Source: Acidobacteriota bacterium (GTDB lineage Bacteria > Acidobacteriota > Blastocatellia > Pyrinomonadales > Pyrinomonadaceae). Taken from it: 36,126 nucleotides of DNA. A program made the position numbers and the translations under genes. The notes beneath the pieces were generated by a model, which did no database searches, had not been told where the DNA came from, and saw only the letters and a program-made list of their open reading frames with translations. Of this stretch, positions 15,621-22,915 are shown piece by piece. The stretch's first letter is position 1, and each line of letters begins with the position of its first letter. The DNA is taken from NCBI GenBank assembly GCA_025463135.1, contig JAOAPY010000003.1, positions 1 through 36,126 on the forward strand. The letters run 5' to 3'.

Positions 15621-16265
15621 ATGGATAGTGGACCTAAGCTGAGACTTTTGCTGGGCACTTACAATGCGGGCAAGGCGGTCGAGATATCCAGCCTGTTAAG
15701 TGATCTAAATATTGAATTCTTAACGCTGCGAGATTTTCTGCAAGCGCGAGTGGTCGAAGAATCGGGTGACACCTATGAAGAGAACGCGATCCTCAAGGCC
15801 CGGGGCTACGCACGCCAGACCGGCATTTTGACGTTAGCCGACGATTCGGGGCTGGAGGTTGACGCATTGGGTGGTGCGCCAGGTGTTTTATCTGCTCGCT
15901 ATGCGGGCGCAGGCGCTTCAGATGGTGAGCGAATTGAACAACTCCTAAAAGAGATCCGCAGAATTCCTGGCGCCGCCCGCACTGCACGCTTTGTGTGCGT
16001 CGTGGCAGTGGCGGACTCTGCCGGCAAACTCATGAAAGTGGAACGCGGCACTTGTGAAGGAACCATAACTAACATAGCCCGCGGCAGCAATGGCTTCGGC
16101 TATGACCCAATCTTTGTGCCCCATGGATTCGACTCTACCTTCGCGGAGCTGCCGTCTGAGACAAAGGACCTGATCAGCCATCGCGCCAGGGCGCTGCACG
16201 CCATGCAACCTTTCCTGGCGAGATTGATTAGCCGCAACTTGACCCGTGGCGACGCAAACTCTTAG
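15621..16265 (+). CDS. rdgB: XTP/dITP diphosphatase (RdgB/HAM1 family)
   Basis: 214-residue house-cleaning enzyme that hydrolyses dITP, XTP and other non-canonical purine triphosphates to the monophosphate plus pyrophosphate. Diagnostic blocks: LLLGTYNAGKAVEI (10-23; TxNxxK substrate loop), SGDTYEENAILKA, LADDSGLEVDALGGAPGV (about 73-90, with the metal-binding Asp pair), ARYAG, GSNGFGYDPIFVP (about 153-165) and the terminal SHRARAL motif. The length is normal for the family. The last Asp/Ser residues and the TAG stop overlap the -10 of the following tRNA-Pro promoter. The gene is separated from the unknown membrane protein by 27 bp. Confidence 0.95.
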   Translation: MDSGPKLRLLLGTYNAGKAVEISSLLSDLNIEFLTLRDFLQARVVEESGDTYEENAILKARGYARQTGILTLADDSGLEVDALGGAPGVLSARYAGAGASDGERIEQLLKEIRRIPGAARTARFVCVVAVADSAGKLMKVERGTCEGTITNIARGSNGFGYDPIFVPHGFDSTFAELPSETKDLISHRARALHAMQPFLARLISRNLTRGDANS

Positions 16266-16268
16266 AAT
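16239..16268 (+). promoter_or_regulatory. Sigma-70-type promoter of tRNA-Pro
   Basis: TTGACC at 16239-16244 and TAGAAT at 16263-16268 are separated by 18 bp. Transcription would start near 16276, about 26 bases before the tRNA. The TAG stop codon of rdgB is the first three bases of the -10 box, so the promoter is embedded in the coding end. Confidence 0.65.
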
Positions 16269-16298
16269 CATTCGCAACCCTGCAAGGCACCATGAACA

Positions 16299-16380
<82 letters not shown>

Positions 16381-16399
16381 ACTCTGAACGGACAGAGCT

Positions 16400-16436
16400 G
16401 AAAGAGGCTGCCATTCCTGGCGGCCTCTTTCATTTC
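16400..16436 (+). terminator. Rho-independent terminator after tRNA-Pro
   Basis: The inverted repeat GAAAGAGGCTGCC (16400-16412) and GGCGGCCTCTTTC (16419-16431) forms a 13-bp stem with one wobble and a 6-nt loop. The stem's own 3' TTTC and the following ATTT provide the T-rich end. Confidence 0.75.
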
Positions 16437-16578
16437 CACCTACCTGCCAGGCCGCACCCATCAAAGAAAGAGGAAGCACAGTTCTAATCGTCGTTTCCTG
16501 ACTATTCAACGTCCGGAAGCGCAGCATTACGAATAAGGAACCTCGGCGGCGGCCCCGTCCTGCCGGGTAAGGAGCAGT

Positions 16579-17355
16579 GTGGCCAACAACAGTCGTTCAC
16601 ATCGACCTCTCCGGGGTCTACAAATATTCCTAGCGATTGTCATTCTGGCCTCGGCCTCGTTCATCAACGCAGAGACGCCTTACTCAGAAAGAGTTTCCGC
16701 CGAAAAGCTTTCCGTATTGAAAAGAGCTGTAGTAATCATCACGACTGTCGACAAACAAGACAAACCGTTGTTACAGGGCAGCGGGTTCTTCGTTAGGTCC
16801 GACTGTATCGCGACCAACATGCATGTCATTAAGGACGCAGGTCAGATTCGCATCACGACCTTTGCCGGCAAAACAAGCACCATACAAAGCGTGATAGCTA
16901 CGAATGAGAAAGACGATCTCGCTTTATTGAAGGTCGAACGCTATGAGTCAGACGATATCCTCGAGCTGGAACGTGCTACACCCGTCGAAGGCGAAACGAT
17001 TTTAGTACTCAGCAACCCGCAGGGTTCGCCCTGGAAGGTTACCCGCGGCCGGATGGGCCTGCTTTGGGCCTTCGGGGGGTTCAGCGGTCGCTTACAAATC
17101 AGCGCGACAATCTCTCCGGGCAGCAGCGGTGGACCTGTTCTTAACGAACAAGGGCGCGTCGTTGGCATAGCCGCGATGCATATCCCAAGCGAGGAGGACC
17201 TCAACTTCGCAGTGCCTGTTGAGAGCTTGAAGGCGCTCCTCCAGTCGTCAACGAATCTGTCAACAAACGTGCAAGTATCATTACAAGGTTCAGGACTGCC
17301 CACACATCCGAGGAACCTATCGAGTGCTAAGCGATCGCCTACCGTCAGCTATTGA
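16579..17355 (+). CDS. Secreted trypsin-like serine protease (HtrA-type, no PDZ)
   Basis: 258-residue chymotrypsin-fold protease. The GTG start is set by AAGGAG at 16569-16574. The N-terminal signal is LQIFLAIVILASASFINAE (14-32). The catalytic triad is visible: His82 in ATNMHVI, Asp113 in KDDLALLKV and Ser183 in PGSSGGPVLN. The order and spacing fit DegP/HtrA-like proteases, but the protein ends about 75 residues after the Ser with a Ser/Thr-rich tail and has no PDZ domain. It may be soluble in the periplasm or exported. It stands between the tRNA-Pro terminator and the HU gene; no partner is evident. Confidence 0.88.
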   Translation: MANNSRSHRPLRGLQIFLAIVILASASFINAETPYSERVSAEKLSVLKRAVVIITTVDKQDKPLLQGSGFFVRSDCIATNMHVIKDAGQIRITTFAGKTSTIQSVIATNEKDDLALLKVERYESDDILELERATPVEGETILVLSNPQGSPWKVTRGRMGLLWAFGGFSGRLQISATISPGSSGGPVLNEQGRVVGIAAMHIPSEEDLNFAVPVESLKALLQSSTNLSTNVQVSLQGSGLPTHPRNLSSAKRSPTVSY

Positions 17356-17556
17356 TACATCAATCTGAATGAATCTTCTTTCATCAGAGTCGATTGGTCA
17401 GACCAGCCGCGTCGCGTTCGAGGTCGAACGGCAAAACCTAACTTTTTCTGCGTGAATGCGCCTGAAACTTGCGATTTGGAGAGACTTTGGGCCTCGTGTG
17501 TGATATACCTCTTCCCGTTAGTTTTCAACTTATTGGCGGAGGTACCACACTAGAAA

Positions 17557-17865
17557 ATGGCGACTGCAACTGGCAAGAAGCGCATGACTCAATCCGAAGT
17601 AATTAACCATTTCGCGGAAAAGACCGGAATGAAGCGCGCACAAGTGAAGGAGTTCTTCGAGGAGATCTCTAATTTGGCTGCTTCAGAAGTCAAGACGAAC
17701 GGCGAGTTCGTTCTTCCTGGTTTCGGAAAGCTCGTAAAGTCTGAACGAAAAGCTCGTGAGGGGCGGAATCCGGCGACTGGCGAGACAATCCAAATCCCGG
17801 CCAAAACCACATTGAAGTTTCGCGTGGGTAAAGGAATGAAGGATACTGTTCTACCCAAAAAGTAG
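17557..17865 (+). CDS. HU family DNA-binding protein
   Basis: 102-residue histone-like protein. The fold elements are clear: MTQSEVINHFAEKTGMKRAQVKEFFEEI (helical dimerisation core, residues 10-37, in one run of two helices), GEFVLPGFGKL and KSERKAREGRNPATGETIQIPA, the beta arm with the conserved Arg-Asn-Pro intercalating tip. VGKGMKDTVLP closes the fold. The family dimerises and bends DNA without strong sequence preference. The N-terminus has nine extra residues, partly basic. GGAGG (17536-17540) lies upstream of the ATG at a longer than usual distance, and a hairpin terminator follows. It has its own 200-bp upstream region, consistent with an independent, well-expressed gene. Confidence 0.95.
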   Translation: MATATGKKRMTQSEVINHFAEKTGMKRAQVKEFFEEISNLAASEVKTNGEFVLPGFGKLVKSERKAREGRNPATGETIQIPAKTTLKFRVGKGMKDTVLPKK

Positions 17866-17895
17866 ATCGATCTTCGCTTCTTCGCCTTAATTCCT

Positions 17896-17951
17896 GGCGC
17901 CGCTTACAGGTTCACTACTTCGTGGACACTGGGGCGGCGCTTCCGTTTTTT
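17896..17951 (+). terminator. Probable terminator after the HU gene
   Basis: GCGCCGC (17897-17903) pairs with GCGGCGC (17934-17940) over a 30-nt loop that is itself partly self-complementary. A run of six T follows at 17946-17951. Confidence 0.55.
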
Positions 17952-18085
17952 CCAACCAATACTCAATAATGTTTGCGCGAATTGGTTTTCCCGCCAACTT
18001 TCCGAAAAGGGTCTCAAGCTATAATCGAGAGAGTGGAAACACTGATCGCCGATTGAAAGGGATTCCGGCGCGAAAGCCGAACTAA

Positions 18086-19090
18086 ATGGTTGTCAAATCC
18101 AGTACGGTCCATCCTGCTCGTCGCCAAAGGCCTGCAACCCTTGCGCGAGCTTCGGCGAAAATCAGACCTATAACTATTCCACGTGACGTTAACGACGTTG
18201 AGCTGGAAATTGGGGATCGCCGCGTAAAGCTGACAAATCTTAATAAGGTTTTTTGGACGCATCCGGCTATCACCAAGCGTCAACTGCTCCAGTACTACGC
18301 GGACGTCGGGCCATCTCTGCTACCACATCTACAGGACCGGGCGATGGTAATGAAGCGCTATCCCAACGGCGCGGCCGGCGAGTTCTTTTTCATGAAACGA
18401 GCGCCACAACCACGACCCGATTGGATTGAAATCTGCTCAATAACCCACCCTTCAAGTAATGTAATTGATTTTCCCATAATCCAGGATCTCCCTTCCCTTC
18501 TCTGGGTGGTCAATCTGGGTTGTATTGACTTAAACCAATGGTATGCGCGATGTGACGATGTCGACCGGCCCGATTATTTGCATTTCGATCTTGATCCTGT
18601 TCCGGGGGCGAATTTCGATCGGGTCAGGGAGACGGCCCTGGTGGTGCGTGACGCTTTGTCAGCGCTAAAGATGCCGAGCTATGCCAAGACGACCGGGTCC
18701 AAAGGAATCCACGTCTATGTTCCGATCGTGCGTGGGCCAACTCAAAAGGAGGTTTGGTCCGTGGCAAAGGAACTTGCGCGGATACTGGAATCAACGCATC
18801 CGAAGCTGATTACGGCCGAGTATAAGATTGCCAAGCGCCCGCGGGGCAGAGTGCTGGTGGACTACAATCAAAACGCCTGGGGCCGAACGTTGGCGTCTGT
18901 TTACTCTGTACGGCCAAAACCCGAGGCAAGTGTGTCTACACCGGTGAGGTGGGAAGAAATCGAAGCAGGAATAAAGATTGAGGACTTTAGGCTGGACAAC
19001 GTGCCGGCAAGGCTTCGCAAGCTTGGTGACCTCTGGAAGCCAATAATTGCCGCGCGCGGCCGTTTTCATTTGGGCCGCTATTTGGCCTGA
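18086..19090 (+). CDS. ligD: Stand-alone LigD polymerase-domain protein (AEP primase superfamily)
   Basis: 334-residue protein matching the polymerase/primase module of the NHEJ ligase LigD, which adds ribonucleotides at double-strand breaks. Key parts: LTNLNKVFWTHP (49-60), YYADVGPSLLPHL, GFFF-like GEFFFMKRAP (98-107), the metal-binding HFDLDP (166-171), and TTGSKGIHVYVPI (202-214) with the conserved Ser-Lys-Gly-His. The C-terminal part (RPRGRVLVDYNQNAWGRTLASVYSVR in one block) is also typical. There is no ATP-ligase or phosphoesterase domain, and neither Ku nor a ligase lies within the window. The basic N-terminal 35 residues are extra. No clear SD precedes the ATG. Confidence 0.92.
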   Translation: MVVKSSTVHPARRQRPATLARASAKIRPITIPRDVNDVELEIGDRRVKLTNLNKVFWTHPAITKRQLLQYYADVGPSLLPHLQDRAMVMKRYPNGAAGEFFFMKRAPQPRPDWIEICSITHPSSNVIDFPIIQDLPSLLWVVNLGCIDLNQWYARCDDVDRPDYLHFDLDPVPGANFDRVRETALVVRDALSALKMPSYAKTTGSKGIHVYVPIVRGPTQKEVWSVAKELARILESTHPKLITAEYKIAKRPRGRVLVDYNQNAWGRTLASVYSVRPKPEASVSTPVRWEEIEAGIKIEDFRLDNVPARLRKLGDLWKPIIAARGRFHLGRYLA

Positions 19091-19150
19091 GATCTTTTGC
19101 AATCGGTAAGAGGTTCAAAGCTAAACGGCCACCTGGTCGTCGTGTGCAGA

Positions 19151-21574
19151 TCAAGCTGAAATAGCCATATAAAAAGTCTGCAAAACGCTGGTCATCCAAA
19201 ATGCAGAAGCCGGCGTGGATAGGACTTGCAAGTGTTCCACCGTCACCCAGCCACTCACACCAGCATCGAAGGCAATGTGACAGTAGACCCGAGGGGAAGC
19301 TGTGTCGTTGACGCAGGCTTGATCGAGGGTGCCACGCGACGCAGTGCCCTGAGTACCCACGGCCCCATAATTTATTGATGGGCCGGATCTCACGAAGACG
19401 CCGTTGATGTCCATGGTTACTCTCGATCCAATGGGTGGCCCCAAACCAGGGGTTGGCGTGGGAGTTGGCGTCGGGGTGGGAGTTGGCGTCGGCGTGGGAG
19501 TTGGTGTCGGCGTTGGCGTGGGAGTCGGCGTAGGAGTTGGCGTTGACAGAACGACCAAATGATCAACGGTCAACCAGCCACTGACTCCGGCATCGAAGCC
19601 AACATGACAAAATACTCTGGGGGAAGCAGGATCGTTGAGACACGACTGATCAACTGTGCCACGCGACGCAGTGCCCTGTGAACCCATTACAGAATAATTT
19701 ATTGACGGGCCAGATCTGATGAACACACCATCGATGTCCATTCTTACTCTGCTCCCAATTGGCGGCCCTAAGCTCGGAGATGGGGATGGGGTGGGGGTTG
19801 GTGTCGGAGTTGGTGTTGAAGTTGGAGTTGGTGTCGGAGTCGGAGTTGGAGTCGGCGTTGGCGTCGGTGTTGGCGTTGATAGCACCACCAGGTGATCTAC
19901 CGTTAACCAACCGCTCACGCCCGCGTCGAAACCCACATGACAAAATAAGCGGGGCGAAACTGGATCATTCATACATGACTGATCAACCGTCCCGCGGGAT
20001 GCGGTCCCCTGAGTACCCACAACCCCGTAATTTATTGAAGGACCAGATCTGATGAATACACCATCGATATCCATACTCACCCTGCTCCCAATGGGTGGTC
20101 CCAGGGCGGGATTCGGCGTCGGTGTAGGCGTCGGATTGCCGACCGGGATGGTGACTGAGATGTCAACGAACCGGGGAGTCGTTCCTCCAGTTACCGTGGG
20201 ATTAATCTGAACACCATTAGGGTCTGTAAACGTCTGTCCGATCAACAAAGGCGCGTCAGTAAAGCCTCCCGCTGAACCGGGAGTCATATCGAGGAGCTGT
20301 AATCCTCCCCAGTTTATCAACAGCCCTGACAGTCCGTAGGTCGCGTTCTGTCGGTATTCTATCCAGTAAGTCTTACCCTGATATCCGGCAACCTTTAGCC
20401 CGTAATATCTCCCATTCGTGACCGAAGTCTCTGCGTCATGAGCATATATCCGATAGGTGCCTGAGGCGGCTGCGGTCTGGAAACTGGCATCCGGGAGCCA
20501 GCCCACCACATTCTTATGATAAATACTGTAATTGGCAGTGATCTGTTCAGTGCCGAAGACATCATAAGGATCACCATTCGGAACTGCTGAGCCCGCTGTT
20601 CCAAACACCGTGTTGTCTCTACTCAACCAGGCATCAGCGCGCGCGCCCATAGGGAAATAGAAATCATCTATGAATCCCTCAACGCCGTATGGCTGATTCA
20701 GGATGTTTGTCGGCTCCAACCAACTATACGCGGCACGGCCAATGTTAGATCCCTGGTAAGAACTAAACACGCCATAGAACTGAGGGATATAGACTATATC
20801 CAGGTCATAGGTGGCGTGGTCATACCCCAGGTTCGCGGCTAGCGCATGCGCGTCAGCCAAAACGGTCGTGGTCCGAGGCGGGTGAGCATTGTAATACGCC
20901 GTCGTCTGCGGCAGTGTAACCGTAGGCCCAAGGGTCCAATCAAATGAAAACAGGCCGTACGAGTATTTGAGAAAGTCAGCGTTTGCTGTACCTGCGCTCC
21001 AGTCCAGGTTGGCATTGGTAGGCAAGGCACCGCCCGGATCGTCGGGAAATCTGGCTCGGATAAACAACAGGCGTTTATGACCGCTGGCATTCGTATTTGG
21101 CAATGCGCTTACGCCATTGAGTGGTGTATTGATGTTAAGCACTTGCGCGCTGCCCTCTGCGCTGATCGAGAGGAGACCGCTGTTGCTGAGGCTGTCGTAA
21201 TTGCCAAGCCGGCCTCTGATGGTAAGAAGACCCCCGCCGTTGTAGATTGAGCCGGCTTTAATCAAAGCGCCGTCGATGAAGAGCGAGCCGGCGTTGGTCA
21301 GGTTGCCACCGGCATTGATTTTTAGTGTCCCACCAAAGTTAATGGACACGGATGTTCCTGGTGTAATCGCACAAACGCTTCCAGCAGTGATGTCGACCGT
21401 GTCTCCGTAATTAACGACTGTGCCTGGATAACCCGGGCTCCAAAAGGCGGAGTCCGTCCACCGACCAAGGCCGTTGAAGGTGTAGTTACTCGCAAATGCC
21501 GCTGGTGTCGCTAGCAATAAGAAACATACTGAAATCAAAGTTTTCAAGAGGAAAGATCCGGGGGCTATTATCAT
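19151..21574 (-). CDS. Secreted M11-like protein lacking the zinc motif, with three SH3b domains
   Basis: With the ATG at 21574 (signal MIIAPGSFLLKTLISVCFLL) the product has 807 residues; an upstream start at 21652 would add 26. Residues from about 30 to 125 are Gly/Asn-rich and beta-helix-like. The central region (KRLLFIRARFPDDPGG, GDPYDVFGTEQ, YSIYHKNVVGWLPD, SGTYRIYAHDAETS, KTYWIEYRQNATYGLSG) resembles gametolysin-type M11 peptidases, but no HExxH motif occurs anywhere, so proteolysis is unlikely. The C-terminus has three near-identical SH3b domains (GVFIRSGPSINYG...GWLTVDHL type) separated by Thr-Pro linkers. SH3b domains usually bind cell wall. It probably acts outside the cell as a binding protein. 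Confidence 0.75.
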   Translation of the reverse strand: MIIAPGSFLLKTLISVCFLLLATPAAFASNYTFNGLGRWTDSAFWSPGYPGTVVNYGDTVDITAGSVCAITPGTSVSINFGGTLKINAGGNLTNAGSLFIDGALIKAGSIYNGGGLLTIRGRLGNYDSLSNSGLLSISAEGSAQVLNINTPLNGVSALPNTNASGHKRLLFIRARFPDDPGGALPTNANLDWSAGTANADFLKYSYGLFSFDWTLGPTVTLPQTTAYYNAHPPRTTTVLADAHALAANLGYDHATYDLDIVYIPQFYGVFSSYQGSNIGRAAYSWLEPTNILNQPYGVEGFIDDFYFPMGARADAWLSRDNTVFGTAGSAVPNGDPYDVFGTEQITANYSIYHKNVVGWLPDASFQTAAASGTYRIYAHDAETSVTNGRYYGLKVAGYQGKTYWIEYRQNATYGLSGLLINWGGLQLLDMTPGSAGGFTDAPLLIGQTFTDPNGVQINPTVTGGTTPRFVDISVTIPVGNPTPTPTPNPALGPPIGSRVSMDIDGVFIRSGPSINYGVVGTQGTASRGTVDQSCMNDPVSPRLFCHVGFDAGVSGWLTVDHLVVLSTPTPTPTPTPTPTPTPTPTSTPTPTPTPTPSPSPSLGPPIGSRVRMDIDGVFIRSGPSINYSVMGSQGTASRGTVDQSCLNDPASPRVFCHVGFDAGVSGWLTVDHLVVLSTPTPTPTPTPTPTPTPTPTPTPTPTPTPTPTPGLGPPIGSRVTMDINGVFVRSGPSINYGAVGTQGTASRGTLDQACVNDTASPRVYCHIAFDAGVSGWVTVEHLQVLSTPASAFWMTSVLQTFYMAISA
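19205..20105 (-). repeat. Three SH3b-coding repeats with (Thr-Pro)n linkers
   Basis: Within the M11-like gene, about 230-bp units at 19205-19440, 19540-19770 and 19875-20105 are strongly similar in DNA (for example CCACGCGACGCAGTGCCCTG occurs in two of them). They are separated by G/T-rich minisatellites (19441-19539 and 19771-19874) built from GTTGGCGTCGGC-type hexamers that encode Thr-Pro on the minus strand. A shorter linker precedes the first domain. The near-identity suggests recent duplication or ongoing homogenisation. Confidence 0.85.
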
Positions 21575-21934
21575 TACTTTAGTTCTCACACTTCTGATTA
21601 ATGAATCACAAATGGATCCGCGATCGGTAGTCGGATCTCTTTGTAGTCCCAATCCATGACGAGCCTATCCGTAAGAAGCCTCTAATAAGACATAGAAAAG
21701 GCATCCGACGAAGAGTCTCATCGACAGATCGTGCCGTTCAATGAGAATTTTTTATTATTGGAACAAAGGCTAGGCCTGCCGGGAACGGGAATCGCAGCGA
21801 CTTAATGTACTAGCGCGGCGACCTTGCGTGGGCTATTCTCATCCAATCTTTAAAATTCTTAAGCCCTCAAATGTCGAGTGGCTTTATGTTCACCTTGCCG
21901 GGCAAATTTGTGTGCTTCTAAGAGCTGCACTTAA
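21575..21934. other. Intergenic region between the M11-like gene and tRNA-His
   Basis: 360 bp, partly leader or alternative N-terminus of the M11-like gene (to 21652). The rest is AT-richer than its surroundings with a run of A/T at about 21745-21760. I see no coding sequence, clear promoter pair or terminator. Confidence 0.4.
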
Positions 21935-22012
21935 TGGGGCGGCTAGTGGGACTTGAACCCACGACCTCTTGATTCACAGTCAAGCGTTCTAACCAACTGA
22001 ACTATAGCCGCC
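21935..22012 (-). tRNA. tRNA-His (anticodon GTG)
   Basis: 78 nt including encoded CCA. The 5' end carries the extra G(-1) opposite C73 that is specific for tRNA-His (G + GCGGCTA paired with TAGCCGC + C). The anticodon arm CTTGA-CTGTGAA-TCAAG gives GTG, and the T arm is GTGGG-TTCAAGT-CCCAC. It lies 32 bp downstream of the intron-containing tRNA-Arg on the same strand and is probably co-transcribed. Confidence 0.97.
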
Positions 22013-22044
22013 ACAAAACCAGGAAATCTTTTTAGAAGTAGTAT

Positions 22045-22374
22045 TGCCCCCGGCAGGACTCGAACCTGCGGCCCTCTGCTTAGCTTCCAGCATCAAGTTT
22101 CCCTGACCTCCCAAAACGCGGGGTTGCTGGCTGGACTATATCTTGGACATCTCAGTCCCGACCCGTATAGTCTCTGAGGATCCCACCCGAAAATACAGAG
22201 CGGTTTCCTGCGGATTACCCAATCCTTCCGGATTGTTACTCCACCTGAGAAGTACCGAAGGCTCTAAGGGCGTTCCCGCATATGGGGTCGTCCACTCAAT
22301 GGGTTCCTGATAAGTCTTCCTTCCCCATTAAGGCTCCTACAAGGCAGATGCTCTATCCACTGAGCTACGGGAGC
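22045..22374 (-). tRNA. tRNA-Arg (anticodon TCT) interrupted by a group I intron
   Basis: Exon 1 is 22374-22341 (34 nt: acceptor GCTCCCG, D arm GCTC-AGTGGATA-GAGC, TCTGC, CTT). Exon 2 is 22083-22045 (39 nt: CTAA, GCAGA, GGGCC, T arm GCAGG-TTCGAGT-CCTGC, CGGGGGC, A). Joined, they make a 73-nt tRNA with complete stems (one U-G pair in the acceptor) and loop CTTCTAA, i.e. anticodon UCU for AGA/AGG. The junction after U34 and an intron ending in G are uniquely consistent with group I splicing. CCA is not encoded, unlike in the neighbouring tRNA-His and in tRNA-Pro, and must be added post-transcriptionally. Aminoacylation of AGA/AGG decoding depends on splicing unless a second copy exists elsewhere. 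Confidence 0.93.
22084..22340 (-). ncRNA. Self-splicing group I intron in tRNA-Arg(UCU)
   Basis: 257-nt intron with no ORF. Paired core elements seen by eye (plus-strand positions): P3 22285-22289 with 22160-22164 (GACCC/GGGTC); P4 22276-22280 with 22209-22213 (TGCGG/CCGCA); P7 22166-22172 with 22134-22140 (GACTATA/TATAGTC); P8 hairpin 22145-22158; P9 22087-22092 with 22125-22130. A GGAA-capped hairpin at 22220-22235 lies in the P5 region, a candidate GNRA tetraloop receptor contact. The 5' exon ends in U and the intron ends in G, as required. A possible internal guide GGGG (22323-22326) pairs with the exon CCUU, with CUUA beside it complementary to the 3' exon UAAG (P10). P1 is short as I read it. 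The type is closest to IC-like tRNA introns of cyanobacteria and proteobacteria. Confidence 0.92.
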
Positions 22375-22399
22375 ACACATCCGTTTTTGCTGGCGGGTG

Positions 22400-22430
22400 A
22401 TGTTAGCATGCGAACAGGTCGAAAGGTCAA
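22400..22430 (-). promoter_or_regulatory. Probable promoter of the tRNA-Arg/tRNA-His unit
   Basis: On the minus strand TTGACC (22430-22425) and an extended -10 TGC-TAACAT (TAACAT at 22405-22400) are separated by 19 bp. The expected start is about 20 bases before the tRNA-Arg 5' end at 22374. The spacing is wide, but the TG extension compensates. Confidence 0.5.
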
Positions 22431-22480
22431 CCGGGACGCAGGTACATACCTGAGGCGAAACTAAAACACGGCACTTACCG

Positions 22481-22518
22481 CAAAATAAAGAGACCGCTGG
22501 TTTGGACCGGCGGCCTCT
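22481..22518 (-). terminator. Rho-independent terminator of the 122-residue gene
   Basis: On the minus strand AGAGGCCGCCGG (22518-22507) pairs with the complementary arm 22500-22489 with wobbles, forming a 12-bp stem around a 6-nt loop, followed by TTTATTTTG (22488-22480). It lies 29 bp after the stop codon of the upstream minus-strand gene. Confidence 0.8.
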
Positions 22519-22546
22519 AGGTCAAATTTCGAATTGGAAAGATGGC

Positions 22547-22915
22547 TTAAGCGGCCCTCGGGCGCTCCGCTGATTCCGCAAAAACGCGTCTGCCATTTAT
22601 CGCATCGTCGATGATCTCACGGACGGCGGACGTATCAGGATTAACATCCATACGGTCGCAGGCACGCAAGTGCCGCACAATGCCTTCATTCGCAATCTGT
22701 TGTGCCACACCGGTCAATTTTGAATACCGACGGGCCTGAATATGGTCGATTCTGAGAAGCCGCTCATCCAGCGGCAGGTTTTTACCGAAAGTCACGATTG
22801 CTATATCTCCTCCATAGAACTCGGAAAAAGACCGAGTATTTGATTTCAAAACTTTAGATGCTTTGCTGCCATATTGGGATGCAGTTTGATTGCAAAACCC
22901 ATACTTGTCTCTCAC
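22547..22915 (-). CDS. Unrecognised 122-residue protein
   Basis: Begins with GTG preceded by GGAGG about ten bases upstream. A perfect TATAAT stands about 55 bases further upstream and a strong terminator follows, so this is a complete single-gene unit and almost certainly real. I recognise no domain. The protein is soluble, mixed charge, with FGKNLPLDERLLRIDHIQARRYSKLTG in the middle and a likely helical C-terminal half (VREIIDDAINGRRVFAESAERPR) reminiscent of a small DNA- or protein-binding regulator, but that is only an impression. It has one Cys near the N-terminus and one near residue 85. It is divergent from the small gene at 23313 and stands next to the tRNA unit. Confidence 0.75.
   Translation of the reverse strand: MRDKYGFCNQTASQYGSKASKVLKSNTRSFSEFYGGDIAIVTFGKNLPLDERLLRIDHIQARRYSKLTGVAQQIANEGIVRHLRACDRMDVNPDTSAVREIIDDAINGRRVFAESAERPRAA

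Noticed and set aside
22282-22464. 60-residue plus-strand open frame across the tRNA-Arg gene
   Set aside because: It is antisense to the tRNA exon and intron; the RNA structure explains this DNA fully.
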